From Pseudomonadota bacterium (GTDB taxonomy: Bacteria; Pseudomonadota; Alphaproteobacteria; Sphingomonadales; Sphingomonadaceae), in contig CAUJJQ010000149.1 of NCBI GenBank assembly GCA_963205285.1, positions 1 to 13,198 of the forward strand: a DNA stretch of 13,198 nucleotides, given 5' to 3'. Below, one piece after another: positions 1 to 7,499 of the stretch. The notes beneath the pieces were generated by a model. The model made no database searches. It was not told the origin of the DNA and saw only the letters and a list, made by a program, of their open reading frames with translations. The stretch's first letter is position 1, and the number at the start of each line of letters is the position of its first letter. Position numbers and translations under genes: made by a program.

Positions 1-771
1 GTTGAGCGGCAATCTGGGAATACCGGCGGGGAAGCCGACGACCAGAAACCGCCCTTCCCACGCGATCGACCGCAGCGCGGGTTCGGCATAGTCACCGCCC
101 ACCGCGTCATAAATAACATCCGCGCCCTTGGGGCCAACCGCTGCCTTAAATTGCTCGGCCAGCACCTTGGAGGCTTCTTTGTCAAAGGGTTGCTGGGGAT
201 AGATGATGCAATCATCCGCACCCGCTGCACGAACCAGTGCCGCCTTTTCCGCGCTTGATACCGCGCCGATAACACGCGCGCCCATCGCCTTGCCAATCTC
301 TACCGCCGCAAGGCCAACGCCGCCAGCCGCGCCAAGCACAAGCAGCGTTTCGCCCGCCTTTAGCCGCCCCCTGTCCTTGAGCGCGTGGATGGAGGTGCCA
401 TATGTCATGAGCAGGCTCGCCCCCTCGGCAAAGCTGTGCGACGCTGGCAGGGCATAGGCATTGGCGGCACGCACCGCCACCTGCTGCGCGAGCCCGCCAT
501 TGCCGCAGGCGGCGATCACCCGGTCACCCACCGCAAAGCCGCTAACCCCCGCGCCGACCGCGCGCACCACGCCTGCTACTTCGCCGCCCGGCGCAAAGGG
601 ACGTTCGGGACGGAATTGATATTTATCGACGATGATCAGCGTGTCGGGGAAGTTGATAGAACAGGCATGAACATCGACCAGTAACTGCCCCTCACCCGCC
701 ACCGGGTCGGGCAACTCACCCAGAACCAGGGCTTCCGGGCCGCCACATGCCGTGCTGATAAGTGCCTTCAT
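1..771 (-). CDS. NADPH:quinone oxidoreductase-type MDR protein (partial, C-terminus beyond left edge)
   Basis: Medium-chain dehydrogenase/reductase of the quinone oxidoreductase (QOR) branch, expected to use NADPH to reduce quinones or enoyl-type substrates in the cytoplasm. The 257 residues visible begin MKALISTACGGPEAL and contain the GroES-like N-terminal half (CSINFPD at 37-43, GGEVAGVV at 62-69, VGDRV at 81-85) followed by a Rossmann nucleotide-binding motif GAAGGVG at 148-154. There is no structural-zinc cysteine cluster, as expected for the zinc-free QOR branch. The family is usually about 325 residues, so roughly 70 residues are missing beyond base 1. The ATG at 771 is preceded by a good ribosome site (GGGAGAGG, 8-10 bases upstream). 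It follows leuD on the same strand after 124 bases with its own candidate promoter, so it is probably a separate unit. The exact substrate cannot be told. Confidence 0.88.
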   Translation of the reverse strand, partial: MKALISTACGGPEALVLGELPDPVAGEGQLLVDVHACSINFPDTLIIVDKYQFRPERPFAPGGEVAGVVRAVGAGVSGFAVGDRVIAACGNGGLAQQVAVRAANAYALPASHSFAEGASLLMTYGTSIHALKDRGRLKAGETLLVLGAAGGVGLAAVEIGKAMGARVIGAVSSAEKAALVRAAGADDCIIYPQQPFDKEASKVLAEQFKAAVGPKGADVIYDAVGGDYAEPALRSIAWEGRFLVVGFPAGIPRLPLN

Positions 772-843
772 AAACCCATCCTCTCCCAGTATCGCAACTA
801 TGCCATTGTTCCCGCCGCTATGAATCGGCAGGCCGTGGCGATA

Positions 844-871
844 ATTCTAAAGAGCGGTATGGAAAGCGCAA
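844..871 (-). promoter_or_regulatory. Candidate sigma-70-like promoter for the quinone oxidoreductase gene
   Basis: On the minus strand a TTGCGC (871-866) and a TAGAAT (849-844) are separated by 16 bases. The -10 matches the consensus at five of six positions and the -35 at three of six. The predicted start would lie near 837 and leave a leader of about 65 bases before the ATG at 771. Found by eye only; the -35 overlaps the right end of the leuD stem-loop arm by one base. Confidence 0.3.
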
Positions 872-892
872 GCGGCAGAGGGCTATGCCGCT
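871..892 (-). terminator. Stem-loop just after leuD, terminator-like without a strong U-tract
   Basis: AGCGGCA and TGCCGCT form a perfect 7-bp stem around an 8-base loop, starting 3 bases after the leuD stop codon. Position and GC-rich stem fit a transcription end for the leu unit, but on the minus strand the following bases are TGCGCTTTCC rather than a run of T, so it would be a weak intrinsic terminator, or an RNA-end stabilising hairpin. Confidence 0.4.
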
Positions 893-895
893 ATA

Positions 896-1492
896 TTATC
901 CTTGGGCCGGAACCAGCCAGGGAGCATCTTCGGCCTGCCGCGCCTCATGCACGGATATGGCGTCATCTGCGGCCAGTGTGAGCGCGATTTCATCCAGCCC
1001 CTGCATCAGGCACATTTTGCGAAACGGGTCGATGGCAAAGGCGAAACGATCCTGCCGGTCGCTGGTGACAACCTGATTCTCAAGGTCGATGGTGATGATG
1101 GCGCCATCGGCCGCCACCGCCATCAGCCGCGCGATATGCACTTCGTCGAGCGTGACAGCGAGCACGCCATTTTTGAATGCATTGCCGGAGAAAATGTCGG
1201 AAAAACTGGGGGCAATGACCGCCTGCAACCCCATGTCGAGCATTGCCCATGCGGCATGTTCGCGGCTCGAGCCACAGCCGAAATTATCCCCCGCCAGCAA
1301 TATCGGCGCGCCCTGATTTGCGGGCACGTCAAAAATATTGCCGGGTACGGCGCGCACGCTTTCAAACGCACCCCTGCCCAGCCCGTCGCGGCTCACAGTT
1401 TTCAGCCATTTGGCAGGGATGATGATGTCGGTATCGATATTTTTGGCACCCCAGGGGATGGCGCGCCCCGAAATCATGCGCGTGGCTTGCAT
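896..1492 (-). CDS. leuD: 3-isopropylmalate dehydratase small subunit LeuD
   Basis: Small subunit of isopropylmalate isomerase, which with LeuC converts 2-isopropylmalate to 3-isopropylmalate in cytoplasmic leucine biosynthesis. The 198-residue product has the normal family length and the aconitase swivel-domain signatures: [13 protein letters not shown] near 18-30, the substrate-phosphate-binding segment [13 protein letters not shown] at 71-83, and [15 protein letters not shown] around 97-111. The ATG at 1492 is preceded by TAAGGAAAAGCC, in which the stop codon of the upstream lactonase-like gene runs directly into the ribosome site, so the two are probably translationally coupled. LeuC lies one gene upstream; the usual direct leuC-leuD adjacency is broken by that gene. 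leuA and leuB are not in the window. Confidence 0.96.
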   Translation of the reverse strand: MQATRMISGRAIPWGAKNIDTDIIIPAKWLKTVSRDGLGRGAFESVRAVPGNIFDVPANQGAPILLAGDNFGCGSSREHAAWAMLDMGLQAVIAPSFSDIFSGNAFKNGVLAVTLDEVHIARLMAVAADGAIITIDLENQVVTSDRQDRFAFAIDPFRKMCLMQGLDEIALTLAADDAISVHEARQAEDAPWLVPAQG

Positions 1493-1501
1493 GGCTTTTC
1501 C

Positions 1502-2365
1502 TTATTGCGCCGCAGCGGGAAAGGCAGGCAATTTGCCGACATCGCGCGCTTCATGCTGGATGATGACCGTCGCCCGCAAATTACGCGTCAACGCCTTGAA
1601 ACGGTCGAACGAGGCGAGCGTATCGGCGCGGTCGCGGTTGAAAATCGGCACGCCATTCTGGTCATAATTTTCCTGAAAATGGGCAAGGTCGCCGGTCAGC
1701 AATACCGGCCCCATCGCCGCCAGCCGCACCAGCAGGCTGTGGTGGCCGCTGGTGTGCCCCGGCATGTTGAGCATCACCACACTGCCATCGCCGAAAATAT
1801 CACGATCCCCTGTTACCGGGTCGACATTGCCGCCACCGGTCAGCCAATGGGCAAAGGGGGCGTTTTCTTCATTGGCCAAGCCTTCGCTGCGGATGTCGTT
1901 CCAGTCGCCCGCCCCGATCAGCAGCCGCGCATTGGGAAAATCACCGATCTGGCCGATATGGTCAAAATGGCGATGGCTGATCGCGATGATCGAAATCTGG
2001 TCGGGGCGCACGCCGAGCCGCGCCAGTTGGTCGCTGATGCTGATGGTCATGGCGGGTATCATCGGCCCGCCCTGTTCGCGCACTGCGCCGATCAGGCTGG
2101 CGGGCAGCCCTGTGTCCCACAACATATAGGTGTCGCCATGACGGATGAGGTAACAGCTATCGACCAATTGCCGCCGCGCACCGGGATAAGCATCTGTATC
2201 GGAAAACAGGCTGAGGTTGTTGACCATGATGCTACCGCAATCGAGCCGGGTCATCGTCAACGCCGCCGGTGTTGCCGGGGCGCTGGACTGCGCCTGCGCT
2301 GCACCAGTGGCGAGGCTGAGCGCCAGCGCGGATATGGCGGCAAACAGACGTATGATCATCTTCAT
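1502..2365 (-). CDS. Exported metallo-beta-lactamase-fold hydrolase, N-acyl homoserine lactonase-like
   Basis: Zinc-dependent hydrolase of the MBL fold, closest by eye to the N-acyl-homoserine lactonase group (AiiA-like). The 287-residue product starts with a signal peptide (hydrophobic stretch about 4-20, probable cleavage after AQA at residue 25), so it should act in the periplasm or outside. The dinuclear metal site is complete: H131-x-H133-x-D135-H136 (SHRHFDH), H204 in PGHTSGHHSL, D226 in LTGDLAHF and H271 in IIQHEARD. The position I align with AiiA Tyr194 is His229. I chose the ATG at 2365, with GGGGAG seven bases upstream; the GTG at 2371 is too close to that site. It sits between leuC (24-base gap) and leuD (9-base gap) on the same strand, so it should be co-transcribed with leucine genes although it has no known role there. 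The substrate, whether homoserine lactones or another lactone or ester, is inferred only. Confidence 0.82.
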   Translation of the reverse strand: MKMIIRLFAAISALALSLATGAAQAQSSAPATPAALTMTRLDCGSIMVNNLSLFSDTDAYPGARRQLVDSCYLIRHGDTYMLWDTGLPASLIGAVREQGGPMIPAMTISISDQLARLGVRPDQISIIAISHRHFDHIGQIGDFPNARLLIGAGDWNDIRSEGLANEENAPFAHWLTGGGNVDPVTGDRDIFGDGSVVMLNMPGHTSGHHSLLVRLAAMGPVLLTGDLAHFQENYDQNGVPIFNRDRADTLASFDRFKALTRNLRATVIIQHEARDVGKLPAFPAAAQ

Positions 2366-2389
2366 CTTCACTCTCCCCTTCGCCCCCGC

Positions 2390-3817
2390 TTACAGATATT
2401 CGCGCACGTCGGTTAATCTGCCACGCACTGCCGCTGCCGCCGCCATCGCGGGGGAGAGGAGGTGGGTTCGGCTCCCCGGCCCCTGCCGCCCGACAAAATT
2501 GCGGTTGGAGGTGGAGGCACAGCGTTCCCCGGCGGGCACCTTGTCCGGGTTCATGCCCAGACAGGCCGAACAACCCGGTTCGCGCCATTCAAATCCGGCA
2601 TCGGTGAATATGCGGTCCAGCCCCTCTGCCTCTGCCTGCGCTTTGACGAGGCCCGATCCCGGCACGACGATGGCCCAGCGGACATTTTCCGCCTTGCGCC
2701 GTCCGCGCAAAATGGCGGCGGCGGCGCGCAAATCCTCTATCCGGCTGTTGGTGCAGCTGCCGATGAAGATATTTTCAATCGCAATATCCTGCATCGCGGT
2801 GCCGGGGTTTAAACCCATATAGGCTAGGCTGGCGCGGGCCGCATCTTGCTTGGCTGGGTCGGCAAAGCTTTCGGGCGCGGGCACATGGCCGGTGATTGGT
2901 ACGACATCTTCGGGGCTGGTGCCCCAGGTAACGCTGGGCGCAATGTCGGCGGCGTTGATCGGGACGCATTTGTCAAAAACCGCATCGGCATCGCTCGGTA
3001 GGCTTTGCCAATGGCGCACCGCCGCATCCCAAGCCGCGCCCTTGGGGGCCATGGGTCGCCCCTGCAGATAGGCAAAACTCGTCGCATCGGGGGCGATCAG
3101 CCCGGCGCGCGCGCCCCCCTCTATTGCCATATTGGATATGGTCAGACGTTCTTCCATCCCCATGTTGCGGATGGTTGAACCCATAAATTCAATGACATGT
3201 CCGGTACCGCCAGCGGTGCCAATCTGTCCGATGATGTGGAGGATGACATCCTTTGCAGTGACGCCGGGTGCCAATGCCCCTTCGACCACTACGGCCATGG
3301 TTTTGGATGGGGCGAGCCACAATGTCTGGGTGGCGAGCACATGTTCGACCTCGCTCGTCCCGATCCCAAAGGCAAGTGCGCCCAGCGCCCCATGTGCGGC
3401 GGTGTGCGAATCGCCACAGACCAATGTTGTGCCGGGCAGGGTAAAGCCTTGTTCGGGGCCAACGACGTGGACGATGCCCTGTCGCACGTCATGCGCGCCG
3501 ATATAGGGCACGCCAAAGCTGCGGACATTCGCCTCTAGTGTGGCGAGCTGCGCGGCGCTTTCGGCATCAGCAATGGGGATGGGCTTGCCCGCCGCATCGA
3601 CGCGCGGCGTGGTCGGCAGATTATGGTCGGGCACAGCAAGCGTCAGGTCGGGGCGGCGCACCTGCCGCCCATTTGCGGCAAGGCCGGCAAAGGCCTGTGG
3701 GCTGGTGACTTCATGAACAAGATGGCGGTCGATGAAAATCAGGCAGGTGCCATCGTCGCGGCGCGCAACGACATGCGCATCCCATATTTTTTCATATAAA
3801 GTGCGGGCTTTGGACAT
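2390..3817 (-). CDS. leuC: 3-isopropylmalate dehydratase large subunit LeuC
   Basis: Large, [4Fe-4S]-carrying subunit of isopropylmalate isomerase, working with LeuD in leucine biosynthesis. At 475 residues it is full length. The start [17 protein letters not shown] is typical; the substrate loop [16 protein letters not shown] lies at 28-43, [16 protein letters not shown] at 131-146, and the three cluster cysteines are C355 (GSCTNSR), C416 and C419 ([11 protein letters not shown]). The C-terminal [10 protein letters not shown] and SPAMAAAAA segments are intact. The ATG at 3817 has no obvious Shine-Dalgarno sequence; just upstream lies a small inverted repeat. It is the first gene of the leu unit, 61 bases after the thermonuclease gene, and is followed by the lactonase-like gene. 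Confidence 0.97.
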   Translation of the reverse strand: MSKARTLYEKIWDAHVVARRDDGTCLIFIDRHLVHEVTSPQAFAGLAANGRQVRRPDLTLAVPDHNLPTTPRVDAAGKPIPIADAESAAQLATLEANVRSFGVPYIGAHDVRQGIVHVVGPEQGFTLPGTTLVCGDSHTAAHGALGALAFGIGTSEVEHVLATQTLWLAPSKTMAVVVEGALAPGVTAKDVILHIIGQIGTAGGTGHVIEFMGSTIRNMGMEERLTISNMAIEGGARAGLIAPDATSFAYLQGRPMAPKGAAWDAAVRHWQSLPSDADAVFDKCVPINAADIAPSVTWGTSPEDVVPITGHVPAPESFADPAKQDAARASLAYMGLNPGTAMQDIAIENIFIGSCTNSRIEDLRAAAAILRGRRKAENVRWAIVVPGSGLVKAQAEAEGLDRIFTDAGFEWREPGCSACLGMNPDKVPAGERCASTSNRNFVGRQGPGSRTHLLSPAMAAAAAVRGRLTDVREYL

Positions 3818-3825
3818 GATAGTCA

Positions 3826-3841
3826 GCGCCTATAAAGGCGC
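3826..3841 (-). promoter_or_regulatory. Inverted repeat in the leuC leader, containing a possible -10 element
   Basis: GCGCCT-ATAA-AGGCGC is a perfect 6-bp inverted repeat with a 4-base centre, ending 9 bases before the leuC ATG. On the minus strand it contains TATAGG (3834-3829), which could be a -10 box 16 bases from CTTGTC; transcription would then start almost at the ATG and leuC would be leaderless, which would agree with its missing ribosome site. Alternatively it is an RNA hairpin or repressor site. A perfect TTGACA at 3882-3877, overlapping the thermonuclease stop codon, has no good -10 at normal spacing. Confidence 0.25.
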
Positions 3842-3878
3842 GGCGGGGATGACAAGGGCGCAAGCTTATTTTTTGCTG

Positions 3879-4427
3879 TCAACACCATGGGTCGCGCGGC
3901 CCGCCCGAATATCGCCGTGCCAGACCTTCACCCACCAATATCATGCCGAGGCTTTGGCCATTGCGCGTCAGCACCGCCAGCCGCCTGCCATAACGGTCAT
4001 GGCTGCGACCATTGGCGGCGGGGTTGAGTGCGACCGGCCCGGCATTGAGCAAGTTTTGCAGCCGCACGGTCGCCCGGTCGCCCAGTTGCTGCTCATAGGC
4101 GCAGCGCGCTTGATGGGTTTCGGGCGTATCAATGTCGGCGACGCGGATTTTTTCGCCGTCCATCCAGATAGTATCGCCATCGACGACGCAGTTACGCCCG
4201 CCGCCTGTATGGCAACGTGAAAAATAGTGCCGCTGTGCGCTATCCCCGCCGGGTTCGATGGCAGGTGGCATATTCTGGGGCGTGCGGCCGGTCGGCGGCA
4301 TGCCGGCAATATGTTGCGGATGATCGGCGGGCGGGCTGGCATGCCGCCCCCAGAAATAGCCGACTAGCAGCCCCAGAATGACCGCCAGCAGCAGGGTCAG
4401 CAAAATGTTCCGCACCCTATGCACCAT
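3879..4427 (-). CDS. Membrane-anchored thermonuclease (staphylococcal nuclease-like) protein
   Basis: Predicted Ca2+-dependent nuclease of the SNase family, tethered to the inner membrane with its catalytic domain outside the cytoplasm. In the 182-residue product from the ATG at 4427, residues 8-26 form a single hydrophobic anchor or uncleaved signal, then a Pro-rich linker (about 31-60), then the SNase domain from about 70. All key residues known in staphylococcal nuclease are visible: D83 and D85 (VVDGDT), R95 (KIRV), D100, T101 and E103 (DIDTPE) and R148 (DRYGRRL). I chose this start because it overlaps the upstream hydroxylase gene by only 11 bases and places the membrane anchor at the N-terminus; an in-frame start at 4496 would add 23 residues inside the neighbouring gene. 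Last gene of the eight-gene minus-strand run. Confidence 0.88.
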   Translation of the reverse strand: MVHRVRNILLTLLLAVILGLLVGYFWGRHASPPADHPQHIAGMPPTGRTPQNMPPAIEPGGDSAQRHYFSRCHTGGGRNCVVDGDTIWMDGEKIRVADIDTPETHQARCAYEQQLGDRATVRLQNLLNAGPVALNPAANGRSHDRYGRRLAVLTRNGQSLGMILVGEGLARRYSGGPRDPWC

Positions 4428-5598
4428 CGATGACGTCGAATAGGGCGGCAATGGCGGTGCGTTCCGCGGCGCTGAGCGCGGGGTGCCAGACGTCAAATAT
4501 CAGGACGATACGTTCGCTCTTGGCATGATTCCACGCTTCATGCTCAATTGAATCATCGAAAATCACCAATTCACCAAAGCGCCATGCGCGCGTCTGGTTG
4601 CCGACGCGCAGCGTGCCCTCCCCCGGCACAATCAGTGGTAAATGGCAGATAAGACGGCCATTTATCATGCCATGGTGCGGGGGGATTTGCGCGCTGGGGG
4701 CGAGGCGGGAGAACATGATGGTCGGCGCGCGGGTCGATATCCGGCACAGCGGCAGCGCATCCATCGCCGCCAGCGTCGCGGGAAAGCGCGCAGCAAGTTC
4801 GGCTATCGGCTGGCCATTTTCGGTGAGGTGGAGCGCGCTCCAGTCGGCATTACCCGCCATGCCGTGAAAATCGCGGTTGGGCCGGTCGCTCGCCGCCTGC
4901 AGATAGGGGGTGAAAATATCGCCCGCAGCCAATGCCGTGTGCAGTTCATCGCGGATGGCCGGTGCCGCCGCTTCGAGCCCGCCTGTCCATTCAAATTCGT
5001 CACGCTCGTAAAATGCGCGCTGCGGCAGGCCGGGGAAATAGTAAGCGCTGGGGCGCTGCAATTGAATCTGCGCTTTGCCCGCCAAAAGGTCGAGCGATTC
5101 GGCAAATGCCGGTGAAACGGCACCAATGCCGCGCGCGCCAAGCCCGCTGCGCAACGCATCATCAAATTGCGCTTCCAATTGCGCTAAGGCATCGCGCTGG
5201 CGCGTCACTTCCTGCACCAGAGCATCGGGTAGATCTTCGAAATTTGACGCTTGGCGCAAGCCATCGCGGTACCAACTCGCCGCCGCGCGCGCGTCCCCGG
5301 CGACACGCCGGGCATCCCCTTTCCACCCCCAGGCGCGGATGGCGCGCGGTTCATGCGCGATGAGATGGTCGGCCGCACCCTCCAGCCCCGCCATGTCGCC
5401 CGCGAGCCGGCAAGCCTCTGCCAAGAGCATCCACAATTGCGCATGGCCGGGGTGGCTTTCGGCAATCGGGCGCACGAGATCGCGCGCGCGCGCGCCGTCA
5501 CCCGCCTGTAACGCCCCGGCTGCGGCATTTACCTGTTGCTCGATCGCCGCCCTATCCACGTCAGGTAATATAATGTGCGCTGGTTTTCGCCGCGACAT
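4417..5598 (-). CDS. Aspartyl/asparaginyl beta-hydroxylase domain protein with TPR-like N-terminal half
   Basis: Predicted Fe(II)/2-oxoglutarate-dependent dioxygenase of the Asp/Asn beta-hydroxylase family (the family that also includes lipid A hydroxylase LpxO); target unknown. The 393-residue product has an Ala-rich helical, TPR-like N-terminal half (about 15-120: repeated [42 protein letters not shown]) and a C-terminal catalytic domain (about 195-370). The iron ligands align as H308 ([11 protein letters not shown]) and H353 (DDSIEHEAW), with R315 and H319 of the NGRLICHL motif and R363 before IFDVWHP for 2-oxoglutarate binding. The ATG at 5598 is the first ATG in frame and overlaps scoB by 38 bases; a GTG at 5559, one base after the scoB stop, is a plausible alternative start. 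No signal peptide, so cytoplasmic. The stop overlaps the thermonuclease start by 11 bases. Confidence 0.85.
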   Translation of the reverse strand: MSRRKPAHIILPDVDRAAIEQQVNAAAGALQAGDGARARDLVRPIAESHPGHAQLWMLLAEACRLAGDMAGLEGAADHLIAHEPRAIRAWGWKGDARRVAGDARAAASWYRDGLRQASNFEDLPDALVQEVTRQRDALAQLEAQFDDALRSGLGARGIGAVSPAFAESLDLLAGKAQIQLQRPSAYYFPGLPQRAFYERDEFEWTGGLEAAAPAIRDELHTALAAGDIFTPYLQAASDRPNRDFHGMAGNADWSALHLTENGQPIAELAARFPATLAAMDALPLCRISTRAPTIMFSRLAPSAQIPPHHGMINGRLICHLPLIVPGEGTLRVGNQTRAWRFGELVIFDDSIEHEAWNHAKSERIVLIFDVWHPALSAAERTAIAALFDVIDGA

Positions 5599-6196
5599 CG
5601 TCGGCGCTGACCCCGTCGGCCAGTTCAATCAGTTTGAATGGGCTTTGGTGGTCGGCGCGGTGAAAGACGCATAAATCGGTGATGATCATATCGACGACAT
5701 TTTTGCCGGTCAGCGGCAAGGTGCAGGCGGGGATGAATTTGGGGCTGCCATCCTTGGCGCAATGCTCCATCACGACGATGATTTTCTTGACGCCCGCGAC
5801 CAGATCCATCGCGCCGCCCATCCCCTTGATCATCTTGCCCGGCACCATCCAATTGGCGATGTCGCCATTTTCGGCAACCTCCATCGCACCAAGAACGGTG
5901 AGGTCGATATGCCCGCCACGGATCATCGCAAAGCTCGCCGCGCTGTCGAAATAGGCGCTTTGCGGCAACTCGCTGATCGTCTGTTTGCCCGCGTTGATAA
6001 GGTCGGGGTCAATTTCATCTTCAAAAGGAAAGGGGCCGATGCCCAGCATGCCATTTTCGCTTTGCAGCGTCACCTCCACCCCCGGCGGTATATGGTTGGC
6101 AACCAAAGTCGGGATGCCGATACCCAGATTGACATAATAGCCATCTTGCAATTCCTTGGCAGCGCGGGCGGCCATTTGGTCACGGGTCCAGGGCAT
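5561..6196 (-). CDS. 3-oxoacid CoA-transferase subunit B
   Basis: Beta subunit of a heterodimeric family I CoA-transferase (ScoB/AtoA/PcaJ type), which moves CoA between succinyl-CoA or acetyl-CoA and a 3-oxoacid. The 211 residues match the normal subunit length. The family signature [12 protein letters not shown] lies at 24-35 and the catalytic glutamate is E47 in [10 protein letters not shown], followed by the typical [14 protein letters not shown] and [19 protein letters not shown] segments. The ATG at 6196 has a strong ribosome site (AAAGAGGA) that overlaps the stop of the preceding lipoprotein gene. Unusually, subunit A (7499-8206) is not the immediate neighbour. Acetoacetate/succinyl-CoA and 3-oxoadipate transferases cannot be separated by eye, so I give no symbol. 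Confidence 0.93.
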   Translation of the reverse strand: MPWTRDQMAARAAKELQDGYYVNLGIGIPTLVANHIPPGVEVTLQSENGMLGIGPFPFEDEIDPDLINAGKQTISELPQSAYFDSAASFAMIRGGHIDLTVLGAMEVAENGDIANWMVPGKMIKGMGGAMDLVAGVKKIIVVMEHCAKDGSPKFIPACTLPLTGKNVVDMIITDLCVFHRADHQSPFKLIELADGVSADDVAAKTSAHYIT

Positions 6197-6207
6197 GATT
6201 ATCCTCT

Positions 6208-7038
6208 TTATTGCTGAAATGGGGAAAGGTCAGGCAGGGGCAGCAGGAACCAGCCATTGCCCCAATTAGCGTCGATGGCGAGCGGGCTGTCCGGGTCGCG
6301 CAAATAGGCATAGGCTTCGTCCGCATCGGCGCGCGTGTCGCCAACCAACGCCAGCACGCAATGGCTTTGCGCAATGGCATGGCGTAGCAATTGCTTGCGT
6401 TCAAAGCCGGGGCGGGTGGTGACAATGGTGTCGAGATGATCGGGGTCGATGACGGCCGCAGCCAATCCATCGCTGATGTCCGCAGTTGCCGTTGTCGGGC
6501 GGTCGCTGACCCAGAAGATGGCGACGTTCGCCGCGCGGATTTCTGCCGTCAGTTGACGCAAATCGGCAAGGTCGCCGGGCACCGCGCTCCCCCTATCAGC
6601 GTCAAAAATGACGGCGGCGGGCCGTTCGCCACACGGCGCATAAGCAGGTTCGGCGAGCGTCAGCGGGTCAGCGAGGACGAGGCTGAGGACGGGCGCGCCC
6701 CCCGCCACCAGCTCGGCGCGTGCCCGCACATGCGCGATGATTGCGGCGCTGTCGCTATTGGCCGGGGGATTGGGCGCTTGCGCCACCGCGGGTGTCGCTG
6801 TGACCGCCGCCGGCTGCGTCGTTTCGGGGGCTGTTTCCGGGGCCGGTGCTGACGGCGGTATAGCCTCGACTTGTGCGATTATCGGCGAATCCGGCGCGCC
6901 GGCGTTCGCCGCTTCACCATCATCGCCCGCAACCCCCTGCCGCGCGATTGTGCCGGCAGCGAGCACCGGCAGCACCGCCGCGACACAGCCCGTCAGCAGC
7001 GGTGTCAGACAGAGGGTAAAGGCGAGCCTGTGATGCAT
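6208..7038 (-). CDS. Predicted lipoprotein with a HAD-like (acid phosphatase-type) domain
   Basis: A 276-residue protein I do not recognise by name. It begins with a lipoprotein signal (hydrophobic stretch 5-15, lipobox LTGC at 15-18, lipidated C18), so it should sit on the outside of the inner membrane or in the outer membrane. A Pro/Ala-rich linker runs about 55-95. The C-terminal part looks like a HAD domain related to secreted acid phosphatases such as e(P4): motif I VIFDADRG with D146 and D148, motif II WVSDRP with S178, a possible motif III K215, and motif [11 protein letters not shown] with D234 and D238/D240. The ATG at 7038 overlaps the stop of the membrane protein by one base (TGATG), with GAGGG upstream, and the gene lies 11 bases before scoB. 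Phosphatase activity is inferred. Confidence 0.72.
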   Translation of the reverse strand: MHHRLAFTLCLTPLLTGCVAAVLPVLAAGTIARQGVAGDDGEAANAGAPDSPIIAQVEAIPPSAPAPETAPETTQPAAVTATPAVAQAPNPPANSDSAAIIAHVRARAELVAGGAPVLSLVLADPLTLAEPAYAPCGERPAAVIFDADRGSAVPGDLADLRQLTAEIRAANVAIFWVSDRPTTATADISDGLAAAVIDPDHLDTIVTTRPGFERKQLLRHAIAQSHCVLALVGDTRADADEAYAYLRDPDSPLAIDANWGNGWFLLPLPDLSPFQQ

Positions 7039-7499
7039 CAGCCTGCGCCCTCATGCGTCGTCGATAACTGCGATAAGCTTGGCCAGGCAAGCCATGTGCC
7101 GATGGCAAAACAGGCACCCATGATAAAACAAATGACTGAAGTGATGGCGATAAAGGGCAAAGTCCGATTTTCCGGAATCCAGAAGGCTGGAACAAAAGCC
7201 ATGATCGCGCGCGTCAGCAGAGCCGTGGCGATGGCAACCAAGGCCGTCCGTGCCAAGGGTGGCCGCCAGCTCACACCCGCTGCGCCAAAGGCAAAAGCCG
7301 CCCAAACGGCGAGGGTGGTGGCAATACAAACTGTGTCAATGGCGGGAACCAGCGATCCGCGCTCAGCCGCACGCGCAAGCTCTTCGCCCGCGCCAAAAAG
7401 CCGATACCAGTCCGGCCCGCCAATGATGCAACCGATGTGGAGCAGGCTTGCCGCGACGCTCATCCAGCCCGCCGCCAACAAGAACGGTCGCGCCGTCAC
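7038..7499 (-). CDS. Small four-helix membrane protein of unknown function
   Basis: A 153-residue integral membrane protein I do not recognise. Four hydrophobic segments are visible at about 8-26, 53-75, 83-103 and 113-138, with an ordered extracytoplasmic or cytoplasmic loop HIGCIIGGPDWYRLFGAGEEL between the first two and a short polar C-terminus. The start used is a GTG at 7499 that shares one base with the CoA-transferase A stop (TAGTG), and its own stop shares one base with the next ATG (TGATG), so it is probably translationally coupled on both sides. An internal ATG at residue 13 would remove half of the first helix and is less likely. Its place inside a CoA-transferase operon could suggest transport or membrane sensing, but nothing in the sequence shows that. 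Confidence 0.72.
   Translation of the reverse strand: MTARPFLLAAGWMSVAASLLHIGCIIGGPDWYRLFGAGEELARAAERGSLVPAIDTVCIATTLAVWAAFAFGAAGVSWRPPLARTALVAIATALLTRAIMAFVPAFWIPENRTLPFIAITSVICFIMGACFAIGTWLAWPSLSQLSTTHEGAG

Noticed and set aside
902..2416. Long open frame of 504 codons on the plus strand
   Set aside because: It lies antisense to leuD and the lactonase-like gene, both with complete family motifs. The translation is rich in His, Arg and Gln with no recognisable domain, as expected for a mirror frame in GC-rich DNA.
5481..5494. Alternating CG run of seven repeats, possible Z-DNA-like tract
   Set aside because: It encodes the Ala/Arg stretch of the hydroxylase N-terminal half and is explained by codon use in GC-rich DNA.
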